In this document: one piece after another, positions 17,705 through 26,188 of the stretch
How the letters are laid out: every line of letters begins with the position of its first letter
Numbering within the stretch: position 1 is the stretch's first letter
Origin: Actinomycetospora corticicola
Lineage (GTDB): Bacteria > Actinomycetota > Actinomycetes > Mycobacteriales > Pseudonocardiaceae
Assembly: GCF_013409505.1 (NCBI RefSeq)
Contig: NZ_JACCBN010000001.1
Location: forward strand, 2,108,001 to 2,172,000
Reading direction: 5' to 3'
DNA length: 64,000 bases
The notes under the pieces: generated by a model
Database searches by the model: none
Told to the model about the DNA's origin: nothing
Seen by the model: only the letters and a program-made list of their open reading frames with translations
Made by a program: the position numbers and the translations under genes

Positions 17705-18523
17705 ATGACGTCACCCGCAGAGCTCCCCAAGCGCGTCCGCATCCACCACCTGCAGCAGTGGAAGGACGCCGGCGAGCGCTGGCCGATGCTGACCGCCTAC
17801 GACTTCCCGACGGCGAAGGTGTTCGACGCCGCGGGCATCCCCGTCCTGCTGGTCGGCGACTCGGCCGCGAACAACGTGCTCGGCTACGACTCGACCGTCC
17901 CCGTGTCGGTCGACGAGCTGCTCATGCTGTGCAAGGCCGTGGTGCGCGGCGCCTCGCGGTCGCTGATCGTCGCCGACCTGCCCTTCGGCTCCTACCAGGT
18001 CTCCCCCGGCCAGGCGCTCGAGACCGCGGTGCGCTTCATGAAGGAGGGCGGCGCGGCGGCGGTCAAGCTCGAGGGCGGGGCCCACTACGCGCCCCAGATC
18101 CGCGCGCTGGTCGACGCCGGCATCCCGGTCATGGCGCACCTCGGGTTCACCCCGCAGAGCGAGCACGCCCTCGGCGGGTTCCGGGTGCAGGGCCGCGGGG
18201 CGGGCGCCGACAAGCTGCTCTCCGACGCGCTCGCCGTGCAGGAGGCCGGGGCGTTCGCGACGGTGCTCGAGATGGTGCCCGCCGACGTCGCGAAGAAGGT
18301 CACCGGCGAGCTGCGCATCCCCACCGTCGGGATCGGGGCGGGCCCGGACTGCGACGCGCAGGTGCTCGTGTGGCCGGACATGGCGGGCCTGAACACCGGG
18401 CGCGTGCCGCGCTTCGTCAAGCGCTACGCCGACCTCGCCGGCGCCCTGGGCGGGGCGGCCGAGCAGTTCTCCCGCGAGGTGCGCGAGGGCGTCTATCCTG
18501 CGGAGGAGCACTCCTTCCGGTGA
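17705..18523 (+). CDS. panB: 3-methyl-2-oxobutanoate hydroxymethyltransferase PanB
   Basis: First step of pantothenate/CoA synthesis: transfers a hydroxymethyl group from 5,10-methylene-THF to 2-oxoisovalerate. The 272-residue product has [30 protein letters not shown] (metal-binding aspartate), [12 protein letters not shown] and [23 protein letters not shown] motifs in the right order. ATG 17705 is preceded by AGGAGG (17691-17696). The divergent CaeA-like gene and panB have the same arrangement in M. tuberculosis (Rv2224c/Rv2225). A small DUF3140 gene follows after 38 bp, probably in the same transcript. Confidence 0.97.
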   Translation: MTSPAELPKRVRIHHLQQWKDAGERWPMLTAYDFPTAKVFDAAGIPVLLVGDSAANNVLGYDSTVPVSVDELLMLCKAVVRGASRSLIVADLPFGSYQVSPGQALETAVRFMKEGGAAAVKLEGGAHYAPQIRALVDAGIPVMAHLGFTPQSEHALGGFRVQGRGAGADKLLSDALAVQEAGAFATVLEMVPADVAKKVTGELRIPTVGIGAGPDCDAQVLVWPDMAGLNTGRVPRFVKRYADLAGALGGAAEQFSREVREGVYPAEEHSFR

Positions 18524-18561
18524 TCGGTTGGGCGTCGGCCGTGCGGCGGGTACGCCCCCGC

Positions 18562-18894
18562 ATGGCCGACGACACCGACACCATCCGCCGCGAGTTCGAC
18601 GACGCCGTCAACATGACGCCGAAGGAGCTCGACGACTGGCTCGACACCGACGAGTCGCAGTCGGTGGGGAACTCCTCGGGCGACGAGGAGTCCACCGGTC
18701 ACGCCATGGGGCGCCGGATCGTCGAGATCCAGCGCAAGAAGGTCGACGACCTCGACGACGACGACCTCGCCGCCATGAAGAAGGTCAAGGGGTACGTGGC
18801 CCGGCACCTGAAGCAGAAGCCGTCGAAGGAGGACGTCGAGACCTCGAAGTGGCGCTACTCGCTGATGAACTGGGGCCATGACCCCTTGAAGTGA
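18562..18894 (+). CDS. DUF3140 family protein
   Basis: Small acidic cytosolic protein of 110 residues with the DUF3140 pattern: EFDDAVNMTPKELDDWLDTD, then HAMGRRIVEIQRKK, a run of acidic residues (DDLDDDDLAAM), and VKGYVARHLKQKP ending SLMNWGHDPLK. Function unknown; family members occur in actinobacteria, cyanobacteria and fungi as a helical DNA-binding-like domain. ATG 18562 is the first methionine after panB and gives full family length; upstream codons in this frame only overlap panB. It is convergent with npdG, with 1 bp between the stop codons. Confidence 0.88.
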   Translation: MADDTDTIRREFDDAVNMTPKELDDWLDTDESQSVGNSSGDEESTGHAMGRRIVEIQRKKVDDLDDDDLAAMKKVKGYVARHLKQKPSKEDVETSKWRYSLMNWGHDPLK

Positions 18895-18895
18895 G

Positions 18896-19582
18896 TCAGT
18901 GCTCCTCGGGCCAGACGATCTTCACGCCGGCGTGCACCTTGTACCGGCGGTTGATCGCGATGAGGTTGGCCGTGAGGCACTCGACCTGGTAGGCGTTGCG
19001 CAGCCGACCGGCGAACACCCCGCGCACGCCGGGGATCGCGTCGGCGAGCGCGCGCACCACGTCGGTGGCCTCGCGGTCGTCGCCCAGCACGAGGACGTCG
19101 CAGTCGACCTCGGCCTGGTCGAGGTCGGAGAGCAGCACCGCGGAGACGTTGTGGAACGCTGCCGTCACCCGGGTCTCGGGGAGCAGCTGCTCGGCCTGCT
19201 GGGCGACGCTGCCCTCCTCGACCGGGAGCGGGTACGGACCCTTCTTGTCGAACCCGAGCGGGTTGACGCAGTCGATGAGGATCTTGCCCCGGAGCAGCTC
19301 GACGAGCCCCGTCAGGGTGTCGGCGTGCGACTCCCACGGCACCGCGGCCAGCACCACGTCGGCCTCGCCGGCGCAGGTGGCGTTGTCGGCGCCGGTGATG
19401 TGCTCGGTGCCGGTGAGCCGGCGGTACTCGGCCGCGGACGCCTCGGCCCGCTCGGCCGCCCGCGAGCCGATGATCACGCGGATCCCGGCCTTCGCCCACC
19501 GCAGCGCGAGGCCCTTGCCCTGCGCGCCGGTGCCGCCGAGGACCCCGACGGTGAGGGTCGTCGGGTCGATGGGTTCGGTCAC
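18896..19582 (-). CDS. npdG: F420H2:NADP+ oxidoreductase (NpdG family)
   Basis: Transfers hydride between reduced F420 and NADP, linking F420 enzymes to the NADPH pool. 228 residues. The Rossmann motif GVLGGTGAQGKGLALRWAKA and the NADP phosphate-binding GSRAAERAEA follow an N-terminal extension of about 11 residues. VLAAVPWESHADTL, LIDCVNPLGFDKKGPY and AAFHNVSAVLL are characteristic of the NpdG/Fno group. The GTG start has AAGGAGC in front. Between it and the upstream hydrolase gene is a palindrome CGGTCAGACCG (about 19604-19614), an operator candidate. Together with the LLM oxidoreductase at 774-1697 it implies an F420-producing host. Confidence 0.9.
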   Translation of the reverse strand: MTEPIDPTTLTVGVLGGTGAQGKGLALRWAKAGIRVIIGSRAAERAEASAAEYRRLTGTEHITGADNATCAGEADVVLAAVPWESHADTLTGLVELLRGKILIDCVNPLGFDKKGPYPLPVEEGSVAQQAEQLLPETRVTAAFHNVSAVLLSDLDQAEVDCDVLVLGDDREATDVVRALADAIPGVRGVFAGRLRNAYQVECLTANLIAINRRYKVHAGVKIVWPEEH

Positions 19583-19632
19583 GGATGCTCCTTCTCCACA
19601 TACGGTCAGACCGGACTGTTTTGCGCTTCCTA

Positions 19633-20562
19633 TCACGCTGCGAGCAGCGCGGCGAACTCCCGGTGCAGGGCCGCGACGGCCTCGTCGGCCGCGGGGACCA
19701 CCCCGGTGAAGCCCAGGAACCCGTGAACGAGCGCGGGGTGCTCGCGCAGGCGCGCGTCGACCCCTGCCGCCGTGAGCGCCCCGGCGAACGCCGCCCCGGC
19801 GTCGCGCAGCGGGTCCAGCCCTGCCGTCGCGACGATCGTCGGCCCCAGCCCGGCCAGGTCGGCCCGCAGCGGCGACAGCCGGATGTCGCCCTTCGGGTTC
19901 GCGGACCCCAGGTAGAGCTTCGAGCACGCGACGACGTCGCGCGCCGTCAGGAAGAGACCCTCGCCGTTCTCGCGCACCGACGCGTAGCGGCCCTCGAAGT
20001 CCGGCGGCGGGTAGACGAGCAGGGTCCCGACGACGGGTTCGTGCCGGTCCCGGCGCGCGAGCGCCGCCCCGGCGACGAGGTTGGCGCCCGCCGAGTCGCC
20101 GGCCAGCGCGACGCGGGCCGGGTCGGCGTCCCAGTCGGCCGCGTGGTCGATGGCCCAGGCGAGGCCCTCGAGGACGTCGTGCAGCGGCTTGGGGAACCGG
20201 TGCTCGGGGGCGAGGCGGTAGTCGATCGCGACGACGACGGCCCCGGTGTCGTCGGCGAGGCGCTGCGCGACCGGGTCGTAGACCTCGCCGCCGCCGAGCA
20301 CCCAGCCGCCGCCGTGGGCGAACACCACCAGCGTCGCGGTCGTGCGCTCCGCGGGGCGGTGCACCCGCACGGGGACCGGCACGTCGACGTGGACCTCCGG
20401 GGCGGCGCTCGCCGGGCGGACCGTCTCCCGCATGAGCGCGGCGAAGCGCTCGCGGGCCGCGGCGATGCCCTCGTCGGTGTCGGTCCCCGCGAACATCGCG
20501 GGTTCCCCGCGCTCGGACCAGCGGGCGAGCAGGGCGGCGACGTCGGGATCCGCGGCGGTCAC
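19633..20562 (-). CDS. Alpha/beta hydrolase, HSL/LipH family
   Basis: Esterase/lipase of the hormone-sensitive-lipase family, 309 residues, cytosolic. Oxyanion-hole motif FAHGGGWVLGGG and nucleophile motif ALAGDSAGANL (Ser157) are present; aspartate (ATAGLDPLRDAG) and histidine (ALVHGFLGF) complete the triad. DYRLAPEHRFP is a family signature. GTG 20562 is supported by TAGGGT 6 nt upstream. It lies 50 bp before npdG on the same strand, with no clear metabolic connection. Natural substrate unknown. A dispersed-motif copy (20026-20037) is inside the gene. Confidence 0.92.
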   Translation of the reverse strand: MTAADPDVAALLARWSERGEPAMFAGTDTDEGIAAARERFAALMRETVRPASAAPEVHVDVPVPVRVHRPAERTTATLVVFAHGGGWVLGGGEVYDPVAQRLADDTGAVVVAIDYRLAPEHRFPKPLHDVLEGLAWAIDHAADWDADPARVALAGDSAGANLVAGAALARRDRHEPVVGTLLVYPPPDFEGRYASVRENGEGLFLTARDVVACSKLYLGSANPKGDIRLSPLRADLAGLGPTIVATAGLDPLRDAGAAFAGALTAAGVDARLREHPALVHGFLGFTGVVPAADEAVAALHREFAALLAA

Positions 20563-20568
20563 GACGGC

Positions 20569-20574
20569 ACCCTA
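20569..20574 (-). promoter_or_regulatory. -10 hexamer of the LipH-like gene
   Basis: TAGGGT ends 6 nt before GTG 20562. Confidence 0.5.
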
Positions 20575-20756
20575 GGGCTCCGGACGGGTCGTTGCTGAAT
20601 CGAGACCTGACCTGCGAGCAACGCGGGGGTGGGTATCACGTCTGTGGGCATGCCGGGCCCGGTCGGACGACGGACGGGCCCGGTGCACCTGTCGTCTTGT
20701 GCCGATTCGCCCTCGTTCCCGCCCGCCAACGATCTGTGAAGGACCTAGCGCTCCCG

Positions 20757-21032
20757 ATGGCTCTGCCCTGGCCCCAGAACACCCCGACCCTCCCCCGCAT
20801 CGCCGACGTCGGCACCGCCGAGCGGTCGCGGACGACCCGGCTCGACCTCACCCGGCTGCGCGCCGTGGCCACCTCGCCCGTGACCGCACTCGTGGTCATG
20901 GTCCTCGGCCTCGTCGGCCTGTTCGCGCTGCCGACGGTGGGCCTGCCGTTCGTGGCGCTCGTCGTGCTGCCGGTGGTCGTCCACCAGCTGCGTGCCGAGC
21001 AGCGCCAGAACCTGCGCCGCCCGCGACGCTGA
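20757..21032 (+). CDS. Small membrane protein, unknown
   Basis: A 91-residue protein with a hydrophilic N-terminal 40 residues (PQNTPTLPRIADVGTAERSR) and a hydrophobic C-terminal half forming one or two helices (PVTALVVMVLGLVGLFALPT, PFVALVVLPVVV), ending in a basic tail RQNLRRPRR. I do not recognise a family. ATG 20757 has GAAGGA about 12 nt upstream; an in-frame GTG at 20736 (VKDLALP) is an alternative. A near-perfect terminator closes the gene. The preceding 190 bp hold only a GGGCCCGG-type inverted repeat (around 20656-20693). Confidence 0.6.
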   Translation: MALPWPQNTPTLPRIADVGTAERSRTTRLDLTRLRAVATSPVTALVVMVLGLVGLFALPTVGLPFVALVVLPVVVHQLRAEQRQNLRRPRR

Positions 21033-21041
21033 CCCGCACGC

Positions 21042-21078
21042 CACCGCCCCCGGTCCCTGTTCGGGACCGGGGGCGGTG
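21042..21078. terminator. Bidirectional hairpin between convergent genes
   Basis: A 16-bp perfect stem (21042-21057 with 21063-21078) with a 5-nt loop between the small membrane gene and the DUF4190 gene. Confidence 0.8.
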
Positions 21079-21090
21079 GTGTGTCCGGGG

Positions 21091-21777
21091 TCAGAAGCTG
21101 CCCGACGACCCGGCGGCGACCACACCGATGATGATGAAGAAGACGATGAAGAGCACGAACAGGCCGATCAGGATGTAGCCGATGATCAGCCCCGCGAGGG
21201 CCAGGCCGTCGCCGCCCTCGCCCCGCTGCCGGATCTGGCCGCGGGCGATGTGGCCGCAGATCACGCCGCCGATCGCGGTGATCCCGACGACGAGGCCGAG
21301 CAGCGAGAGCACGAGCGAGGCGATCGCGAGCCCGTTGGTCGGGGCCGGGTAGCCGTAGCCCGGCTGGGCCGGCGCCACGTTGCCGGTCTGGCCGTAGGCG
21401 GGCTGGCCGTAGCCGGTCTGCCCGTAGCCCTGGCCGTACCCCTGCTGTCCGTACCCCTGCTGGCCGTAGCCGGTCTGTCCGTAGGCGGTCTGCTCGCCGG
21501 ACTGGCCGTATCCCTGCTGGCCGTAGCCGCTCTGTTCGCCGGTCGAGCCGTAGCCCTGCTGGCCGTATCCCTGCTGGCCGTAGCCGCTCTGCTCACCGGT
21601 CGACCCCTGGCCCTGGCCGTACCCGCCGTGCGGGCCCGCCGTGTCCTGCGGCGAGTCCGGACCCACGGTGCCGGAGCCCGGGTAGGCGGTGGGCGGTGGA
21701 TAACCGGTGCCGCTCTGTTCACCCTGCGGGCGGGCGAACGGGTCGGCGTCCTGCGGCTCGCGGTTCGACTCGCTCAT
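21091..21777 (-). CDS. DUF4190-type membrane protein with YGQ-rich low-complexity domain
   Basis: Membrane protein of 228 residues. The N-terminal 130 residues are low complexity, dominated by repeats of GYGQ, GYGQQ and STGEQSGYG, i.e. rich in Tyr, Gly and Gln like prion-like phase-separating segments. The C-terminal part has two long helices ([20 protein letters not shown] and [20 protein letters not shown]) with a [13 protein letters not shown] loop, matching the DUF4190 pattern. Function unknown. The repeats at DNA level span about 21380-21620 and are probably unstable in length. ATG start at 21777. Confidence 0.82.
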   Translation of the reverse strand: MSESNREPQDADPFARPQGEQSGTGYPPPTAYPGSGTVGPDSPQDTAGPHGGYGQGQGSTGEQSGYGQQGYGQQGYGSTGEQSGYGQQGYGQSGEQTAYGQTGYGQQGYGQQGYGQGYGQTGYGQPAYGQTGNVAPAQPGYGYPAPTNGLAIASLVLSLLGLVVGITAIGGVICGHIARGQIRQRGEGGDGLALAGLIIGYILIGLFVLFIVFFIIIGVVAAGSSGSF

Positions 21778-22051
21778 GTCCCCGTCCCGGATGGTGCGTG
21801 GCCCGCCTCGGGCCCGGCGTGAGGCGGCATCCTCGCAGATCCCGTGGCCCCGGACCCGGCGAAACGGGCGTCACGGACGCTTCGGGAGAGATCCTCGGGA
21901 CCGTCCGCGCCGTCACCCGGCCGAGATCCGAGAGCGTGGGGCGTGTCTTCTCGCGGCTCGGGCGCGTCGCCACGAACGCCGGGATCCTGCCGCGGGACCC
22001 CGCCGGACGGCACCCGACACCCGGTGATCACGGCGAGAACGCCCCACCCGG

Positions 22052-22894
22052 CTAGGAGGACGGCTTCTCGACCGGAGGCGTCTCGACCTTCGGCGTCTCG
22101 ACCTTCGGCGGGTCGGACTTCGGCGTCTCGGCCTTCGGCGGGTCGGACTTCGGCGTCTCGGCCTTCGGCGGGTCGCTCTTGGGCGGCGTGCTCGACGGGT
22201 CGGACGTCGGCGGGGTGGTCGTCGTGCCGCCCGACGGCGGGGTGGTGGGGGTGTCGCTCTTCGGCGGCGTGCTGGGGGTCGTGCTCGAGGGCTCCGACGG
22301 GCGGGGCGTCGAGGACCCCGGGGACATCCACCCCGACCCGTGACCACCCGACCAGCCACCCGCCCCGTGGCCGCCCGACCCGCCACCCGACGGGCCGTCC
22401 GGCCGAGCGGCCGAGCGGCCGTCCGCCGCGGACGTCGGCGCCCCACCGCCACCGGTCGCGGGTGCCGCCGACCGCGACGCGTCGGGGAGCTCACCCGGTC
22501 CGGCGAGCGGGCCCTGGGCGGCACGCAGGGCCACCTCGGACGCCTGCGCCGGGGTCGGGGCCGAGGAGGGCAGGCCGAGGTCGGAGATCGCGGGCGCGGG
22601 CAGGGGGACGAGGGGACCCTGCGGGGTCGGCGTGGAGGTCGCCCCGAGGAACGCGCTCAGCCCGCTCGTCATCGCGATCGAGGTGGAGGTGCCGGTGACG
22701 GTCTGGAACACGGCGGTGCTGACCGCGGCGGCGCCCATGAGCGACACCCCGACCACGGCGAGCCGCCGACGCCGCGCCTCCGCGGCCTCGGGCGTGGCGT
22801 CCGCCGGCGCGCTGACGCTCGTCGCGACCACGCCGGACCCGACGCCGCCGAACAGCGCGGGCACCCCCTGCACCGACACCGTGCTCGGGTCCAC
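22052..22894 (-). CDS. Single-pass membrane protein with Pro-rich repeat tail
   Basis: Unknown protein of 280 residues. After a hydrophilic start, one transmembrane helix (about 50-70, LAVVGVSLMGAAAVSTAVF) is followed by a long Pro/Ser/Gly tail ending in tandem PPKAETPKSDPP and PPKVETPKVETPP repeats. Such a tail suits spanning or binding the cell wall. GTG 22894 is preceded by GGAGG at 8 nt; an in-frame extension to 22927 lacks a ribosome site. No homologous family is recognised. Codon use stays GC-rich, as in neighbours. Confidence 0.7.
   Translation of the reverse strand: MDPSTVSVQGVPALFGGVGSGVVATSVSAPADATPEAAEARRRRLAVVGVSLMGAAAVSTAVFQTVTGTSTSIAMTSGLSAFLGATSTPTPQGPLVPLPAPAISDLGLPSSAPTPAQASEVALRAAQGPLAGPGELPDASRSAAPATGGGGAPTSAADGRSAARPDGPSGGGSGGHGAGGWSGGHGSGWMSPGSSTPRPSEPSSTTPSTPPKSDTPTTPPSGGTTTTPPTSDPSSTPPKSDPPKAETPKSDPPKAETPKSDPPKVETPKVETPPVEKPSS
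22078..22185. repeat. Tandem repeat inside the Pro-rich gene
   Basis: About three imperfect 33-bp units (GGCGGGTCGGACTTCGGCGT pattern) encode PKSDPPKAET on the minus strand; the units shorten to 18-bp repeats at the 3' end of the gene. Confidence 0.8.
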
Positions 22895-23198
22895 CGTCCC
22901 CGTCCTCCGCTCCCGCCGACACCCCACCGCGCTGCACGGCAGGCCGCGGCGACCGGACCCCTGTGCTCGTCCGGATGCCGCGTCGACAAGTCAAACGGAC
23001 GGACCACGTAGTCGTCCCTCGGACGATCAGGCGGCATGTCATGCGTCCGTGTGGGCCAGTGGTCACTCCACGCACTTCACGATCGACACAGCGTCAACCT
23101 GCACCGATGTCGCCCGACCGTGGCCGGGCGACCGCTCGTCGCGTCACCGTTCGCCACCGTCGTGCGACTCCGATCACTCGCCCTCGCCCGATCGGCCC
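22895..23198. other. Intergenic gap, divergent
   Basis: About 300 bp between the divergent Pro-rich gene and the PHA-synthase-like gene. Base composition is somewhat lower in GC than its surroundings. No RNA gene, hairpin of note or full promoter was found apart from the -10 at 23199. Confidence 0.5.
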
Positions 23199-23204
23199 TA
23201 CGAT
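23199..23204 (+). promoter_or_regulatory. -10 hexamer of the PhaC-like gene
   Basis: TACGAT ends 6 nt before GTG 23211. Confidence 0.5.
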
Positions 23205-23210
23205 CCCGCC

Positions 23211-24347
23211 GTGTCCGACGCGCGCACGCCCGCCCCGGCCGGCGACCACGACCACACCCCGACGGTGCTTGACGCCGCGCTGCGGGAGGCGGGCACGGCC
23301 TTCGGGCGGCTCTCGTCGGCGGTCGGCAACGTGTGGGACCGGCTGTGGGAGGGCCACCTCGCCGACACCACCCGGCGGCCGCGCACCACCCTCACGGGCG
23401 GCCGCGGCTGGTCCCTCCACCGCTACGCGGCGGTCCCGGGAGCGCCCGTCGTCGGGAATCCCGTGCTGCTGATCCCCCCGCTGGGGGCGCCGGACCTCGC
23501 GTTCGACCTGCGCCGCGGGAACAGCCTCGTGGAGTTCCTGCTCGAGCACGGCCGGACGGTCTACATCGTCACCTACGACGCCGCCTTCTGGCGGGGGCGC
23601 CGCCGGGGCCTGGAGACCTGGGTCGACGACGTGCTGCCCGCCGCGATCGAGGCGGCGCACGCCGACGCCGACGACGCGGGCGACCTGCACCTCGCGGGGT
23701 GGAGCCTCGGCGGCCTGTTCGTGCTGCTCACCCTGGCCGCGCACGACCTCCCCGTGGCGTCGGGAACGGCCTTCGCGGCGCCGGTCGACGTGGACAAGGT
23801 CCCGATCGTGGCGCCGTTCCGGTCGATCGCCGAGTACACCGGCGGTGCCATCTTCACCACGGCGTACCGCGTGCTCGGCGGCTTCCCGGCGCCCGCGGTG
23901 CGCGCGGCGTTCCAGCTGGTGAGCGCGGACCGGTACGTCACCAAGCCGATCACCGTGCTGACGCACCTCGACGACCGCGACCTCCTCGAGCAGATGGAGG
24001 CGGTCGACGTGCTGATGCACAACATGGTCGCCTACCCCGGGCGGGCCTTCGGGCAGGTCTTCCACCACGTCATCCGCGGCAACGAGATCGCCCGGGACGC
24101 CGTGCACGTCGGCGGACGACGGGTGCGGCTCGCCGACGTGGAGGACCCGATCCTGCTCATCGCGGGTGCCGACGACGGGATCGCGCCCGTGGACAGCGTG
24201 CGCAAGGGCGTCGAGCTCCTGACGAAGTCCCCCGACCTGCGCTTCGAGATCGAGCCCGGCGGACACCTCGGGGTGCTGACCGGACGGCGGGCGAAGACCC
24301 ACACCTGGCCGGTCTTCCTCGACTTCATGGCTGACCACGACGACTAG
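23211..24347 (+). CDS. Alpha/beta hydrolase, PHA-synthase-like
   Basis: Protein of 378 residues with the fold and motif order of class III polyhydroxyalkanoate synthase relatives. NPVLLIPPLGAPDLAFDLR, then FLLEHGRTVYIVTY, the nucleophile elbow HLAGWSLGGLF, and late DPILLIAGADDGIAPVDS (aspartate) and EPGGHLGVLTGRRAKTH (histidine). The elbow carries serine (Ser165) where true PhaC synthases have cysteine, so esterase, thioesterase or acyltransferase activity is more likely than polymerisation. GTG 23211 is chosen because the -10 TACGAT is 6 nt upstream. A dispersed-motif copy (23445-23456) encodes part of PVVGNPV. Confidence 0.87.
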   Translation: MSDARTPAPAGDHDHTPTVLDAALREAGTAFGRLSSAVGNVWDRLWEGHLADTTRRPRTTLTGGRGWSLHRYAAVPGAPVVGNPVLLIPPLGAPDLAFDLRRGNSLVEFLLEHGRTVYIVTYDAAFWRGRRRGLETWVDDVLPAAIEAAHADADDAGDLHLAGWSLGGLFVLLTLAAHDLPVASGTAFAAPVDVDKVPIVAPFRSIAEYTGGAIFTTAYRVLGGFPAPAVRAAFQLVSADRYVTKPITVLTHLDDRDLLEQMEAVDVLMHNMVAYPGRAFGQVFHHVIRGNEIARDAVHVGGRRVRLADVEDPILLIAGADDGIAPVDSVRKGVELLTKSPDLRFEIEPGGHLGVLTGRRAKTHTWPVFLDFMADHDD

Positions 24348-24449
24348 AACCACACGGATGTGATTCGCGCACCGGGGTGTTCGAAGGGCCCTCGAACGGG
24401 TGTCGTACCGTCACCGCGGCCCTGCTCCCCCGTGGAAGGACACCCTCTC

Positions 24450-24896
24450 GTGGCCGTCACCCTCAAGGCAGCACTGCTCGACTCCGACAAGCGCGGCTTC
24501 GTGGTCACCGACCTCGAGGCGCTCGTCGACGACGAGGTCAAGGACAAGAGCGGCCTGTCCGGCGGCGTGATCAAGACCGGGTACGCCGCCGTCAAGAAGA
24601 TCAAGCCGGGCATCATCTGGGGCGTCATCGACACGCTCCTCGACGAGTTCGTCGAGGCGCTCGAGCCGCACTGGACCGCCTACAACGCCTCGCCGACCGG
24701 CGACTTCGGCGCCTACCTCGCCGCGCACCCGCAGCCCGTGTCGGAGGCCCTGCTCGGCGTCACCGACCGGCGCGCGGAGAAGTCGAACCGCGCCGCCATC
24801 ACCTCGGTCTACTCCAAGCTCCGGGGCAAGGCCCAGGAGAACGTCATCGAGGCGCTGCCGCGTCTCGGCGCCGTGGTGGAGAAGCACGCCGTGTGA
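24450..24896 (+). CDS. Conserved actinobacterial protein of unknown function
   Basis: Soluble protein of 148 residues. The pattern LLDSDKRGFVVTDLEALVD, then DKSGLSGGVIKTGYAAVKKI, KPGIIWGVIDTLLDEFVEAL and SNRAAITSVYSKLRGKAQEN looks like a conserved all-helical family seen in actinobacteria (possibly the one called DUF6918, which I cannot confirm). No membrane segment or catalytic motif is evident. GTG 24450 is preceded by GGAAGGA at 9 nt. It is monocistronic, ending just before a 19-bp inverted repeat that separates it from the convergent oxidase gene. Confidence 0.8.
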   Translation: MAVTLKAALLDSDKRGFVVTDLEALVDDEVKDKSGLSGGVIKTGYAAVKKIKPGIIWGVIDTLLDEFVEALEPHWTAYNASPTGDFGAYLAAHPQPVSEALLGVTDRRAEKSNRAAITSVYSKLRGKAQENVIEALPRLGAVVEKHAV

Positions 24897-24904
24897 GCTT
24901 CGCT

Positions 24905-24950
24905 CAGGTGAGCACTAAGTGGGGCTATAGGCCCACTTAGTGCTCACCTG
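24905..24950. repeat. GTGAGCAC-type inverted repeat, copy 1 (bidirectional terminator)
   Basis: A 19-bp perfect stem (24905-24923 with 24932-24950) around GCTATAGG, between two convergent genes. The first 26 bases recur exactly at 27904-27929. Related inverted repeats lie at 36054-36099 and 41261-41308. Confidence 0.85.
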
Positions 24951-24954
24951 GCGG

Positions 24955-26133
24955 CTACGCCACCCCCTGCGGCAGCCGCCGGATCGAGCCTGGCCCGCGC
25001 AGATCGGCGAGGGTCGGGTAGCCGTCGACCGCCATCACGAGGTCGGTCTCGGCGAGCACCGACCGCAGGTGGTGCACCACCCCCTCCTCGCCGCCGAGCG
25101 CCAGCGCGTAGGCGTAGGGCCGCCCGAGCCCGACCGCCCGCGCCCCCAGCGCCAGTGCCTTCGCGACGTCGGCCCCGCTGCGCACCCCGGAGTCGAACAG
25201 CACCGGGACGTCCCCGGCCGCCGCGACGACGTCGGGCAGGGTCTCCAGCGCCGGCAGCCCGCCGTTGGCCTGGCGTCCGCCGTGGTTGGAGCAGTAGAGG
25301 CCGTCGACGCCGAGCTCGACCGCACGTCGTGCATCCTCGGGGTGGCTGATCCCCTTGAGCAGGATCGGCAGGTCGGTCGCCTCGCGCATCCACGTCAGGT
25401 CGTCCCAGCCGACGCTGTACCCGAACATCCGGGACCAGAGCGAGATCGCTGCGCGCGGATCCTCCTCCGGGGCGTCGGTGAGCAACGCGCGGAACGCCGG
25501 GTCGGAGAAGTAGTTGGCCAGGACGTGCCCCCGCAGCTGCGGGAAGTTCGCGGTGTTGAGGTCCCGCGGACGCCAGCCGGTGACCCACGTGTCGAGGGTG
25601 ACGACGAGGCCGCGGAAGCCCGCCTTCTCCGCCCGCTGGATCAGCGACACCGCGACGTCGCGGTCCTTCGGCGTGTAGAGCTGGAAGAAGCCCGGGGTGT
25701 CCCCCAGCGCCTCGGCGACGTCCTCCAGCGGATCGTTGGTCAGCGTCGACATCACCATCGGCACGCCGGTGCGGGCGCAGGCCCGGGCGACGGCGAGGTC
25801 GCCGTGGAAGTCCTGCGAGCAGATGCCGATCACCCCGACGGGGGCGCAGAACAGCGGGGTGGGGAGGTCGACCCCGCAGAACGAGGTCGAGAGGTCGCGC
25901 TCGTAGGCGCCCCGCATCATCCGCGGCACGATCCCCCACCAGCCGAACGCCTCGGCGTTCCCGCGCTGGGTCCGCTCGTCGCCCGACCCGCCGGCGACGT
26001 AGTTCAGGATCCAGTCCGGCAGGGCCGCCGCGGCCGCGGACTCCAGCCCGGCGAAGTCGACCGGCCAGCGCGGCAGCACCCCCTTGAGGCCCGCGCCGTA
26101 GATCTCCAGCTGGTAGTCCCCGTACTGAGCCAC
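24955..26133 (-). CDS. FMN-dependent alpha-hydroxy-acid oxidizing enzyme (lactate 2-monooxygenase/LldD family)
   Basis: Flavoenzyme of the L-lactate dehydrogenase/glycolate oxidase/lactate monooxygenase family, 392 residues, TIM barrel. The proton-abstracting histidine lies in YCSNHGGRQANGG. FMN contacts are visible in APVGVIGI, TLTNDPLED, FQLYTPKDRDV, LKGISHPEDARRAVELG and VLFDSGVRSGADVAKALALG. The N-terminus (QLEIYGAGLKGVLPRWPVDF) resembles lactate 2-monooxygenases more than quinone-dependent LldD. Substrate probably a short alpha-hydroxy acid. Divergent from the PrmC-like gene with 55 bp between starts. No transporter or regulator is attached. Confidence 0.92.
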   Translation of the reverse strand: MAQYGDYQLEIYGAGLKGVLPRWPVDFAGLESAAAAALPDWILNYVAGGSGDERTQRGNAEAFGWWGIVPRMMRGAYERDLSTSFCGVDLPTPLFCAPVGVIGICSQDFHGDLAVARACARTGVPMVMSTLTNDPLEDVAEALGDTPGFFQLYTPKDRDVAVSLIQRAEKAGFRGLVVTLDTWVTGWRPRDLNTANFPQLRGHVLANYFSDPAFRALLTDAPEEDPRAAISLWSRMFGYSVGWDDLTWMREATDLPILLKGISHPEDARRAVELGVDGLYCSNHGGRQANGGLPALETLPDVVAAAGDVPVLFDSGVRSGADVAKALALGARAVGLGRPYAYALALGGEEGVVHHLRSVLAETDLVMAVDGYPTLADLRGPGSIRRLPQGVA

Positions 26134-26176
26134 ACCGGAGATGCCATCACGACGCGGGCCGCTCCACCACCCGCCC

Positions 26177-26182
26177 TACGGT
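26177..26182 (+). promoter_or_regulatory. -10 hexamer of the PrmC-like gene
   Basis: TACGGT ends 6 nt before GTG 26189. Confidence 0.5.
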
Positions 26183-26188
26183 GGGGCC

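Noticed and set aside
22078..22185. CRISPR-like spaced repeats
   Set aside because: Units are contiguous, in frame and encode PKSDPPKAET; no spacers or cas genes.
23211..24347. True PHA synthase
   Set aside because: The nucleophile elbow has serine (GWSLGG) in place of the required cysteine and no phaP/phaR genes are adjacent.
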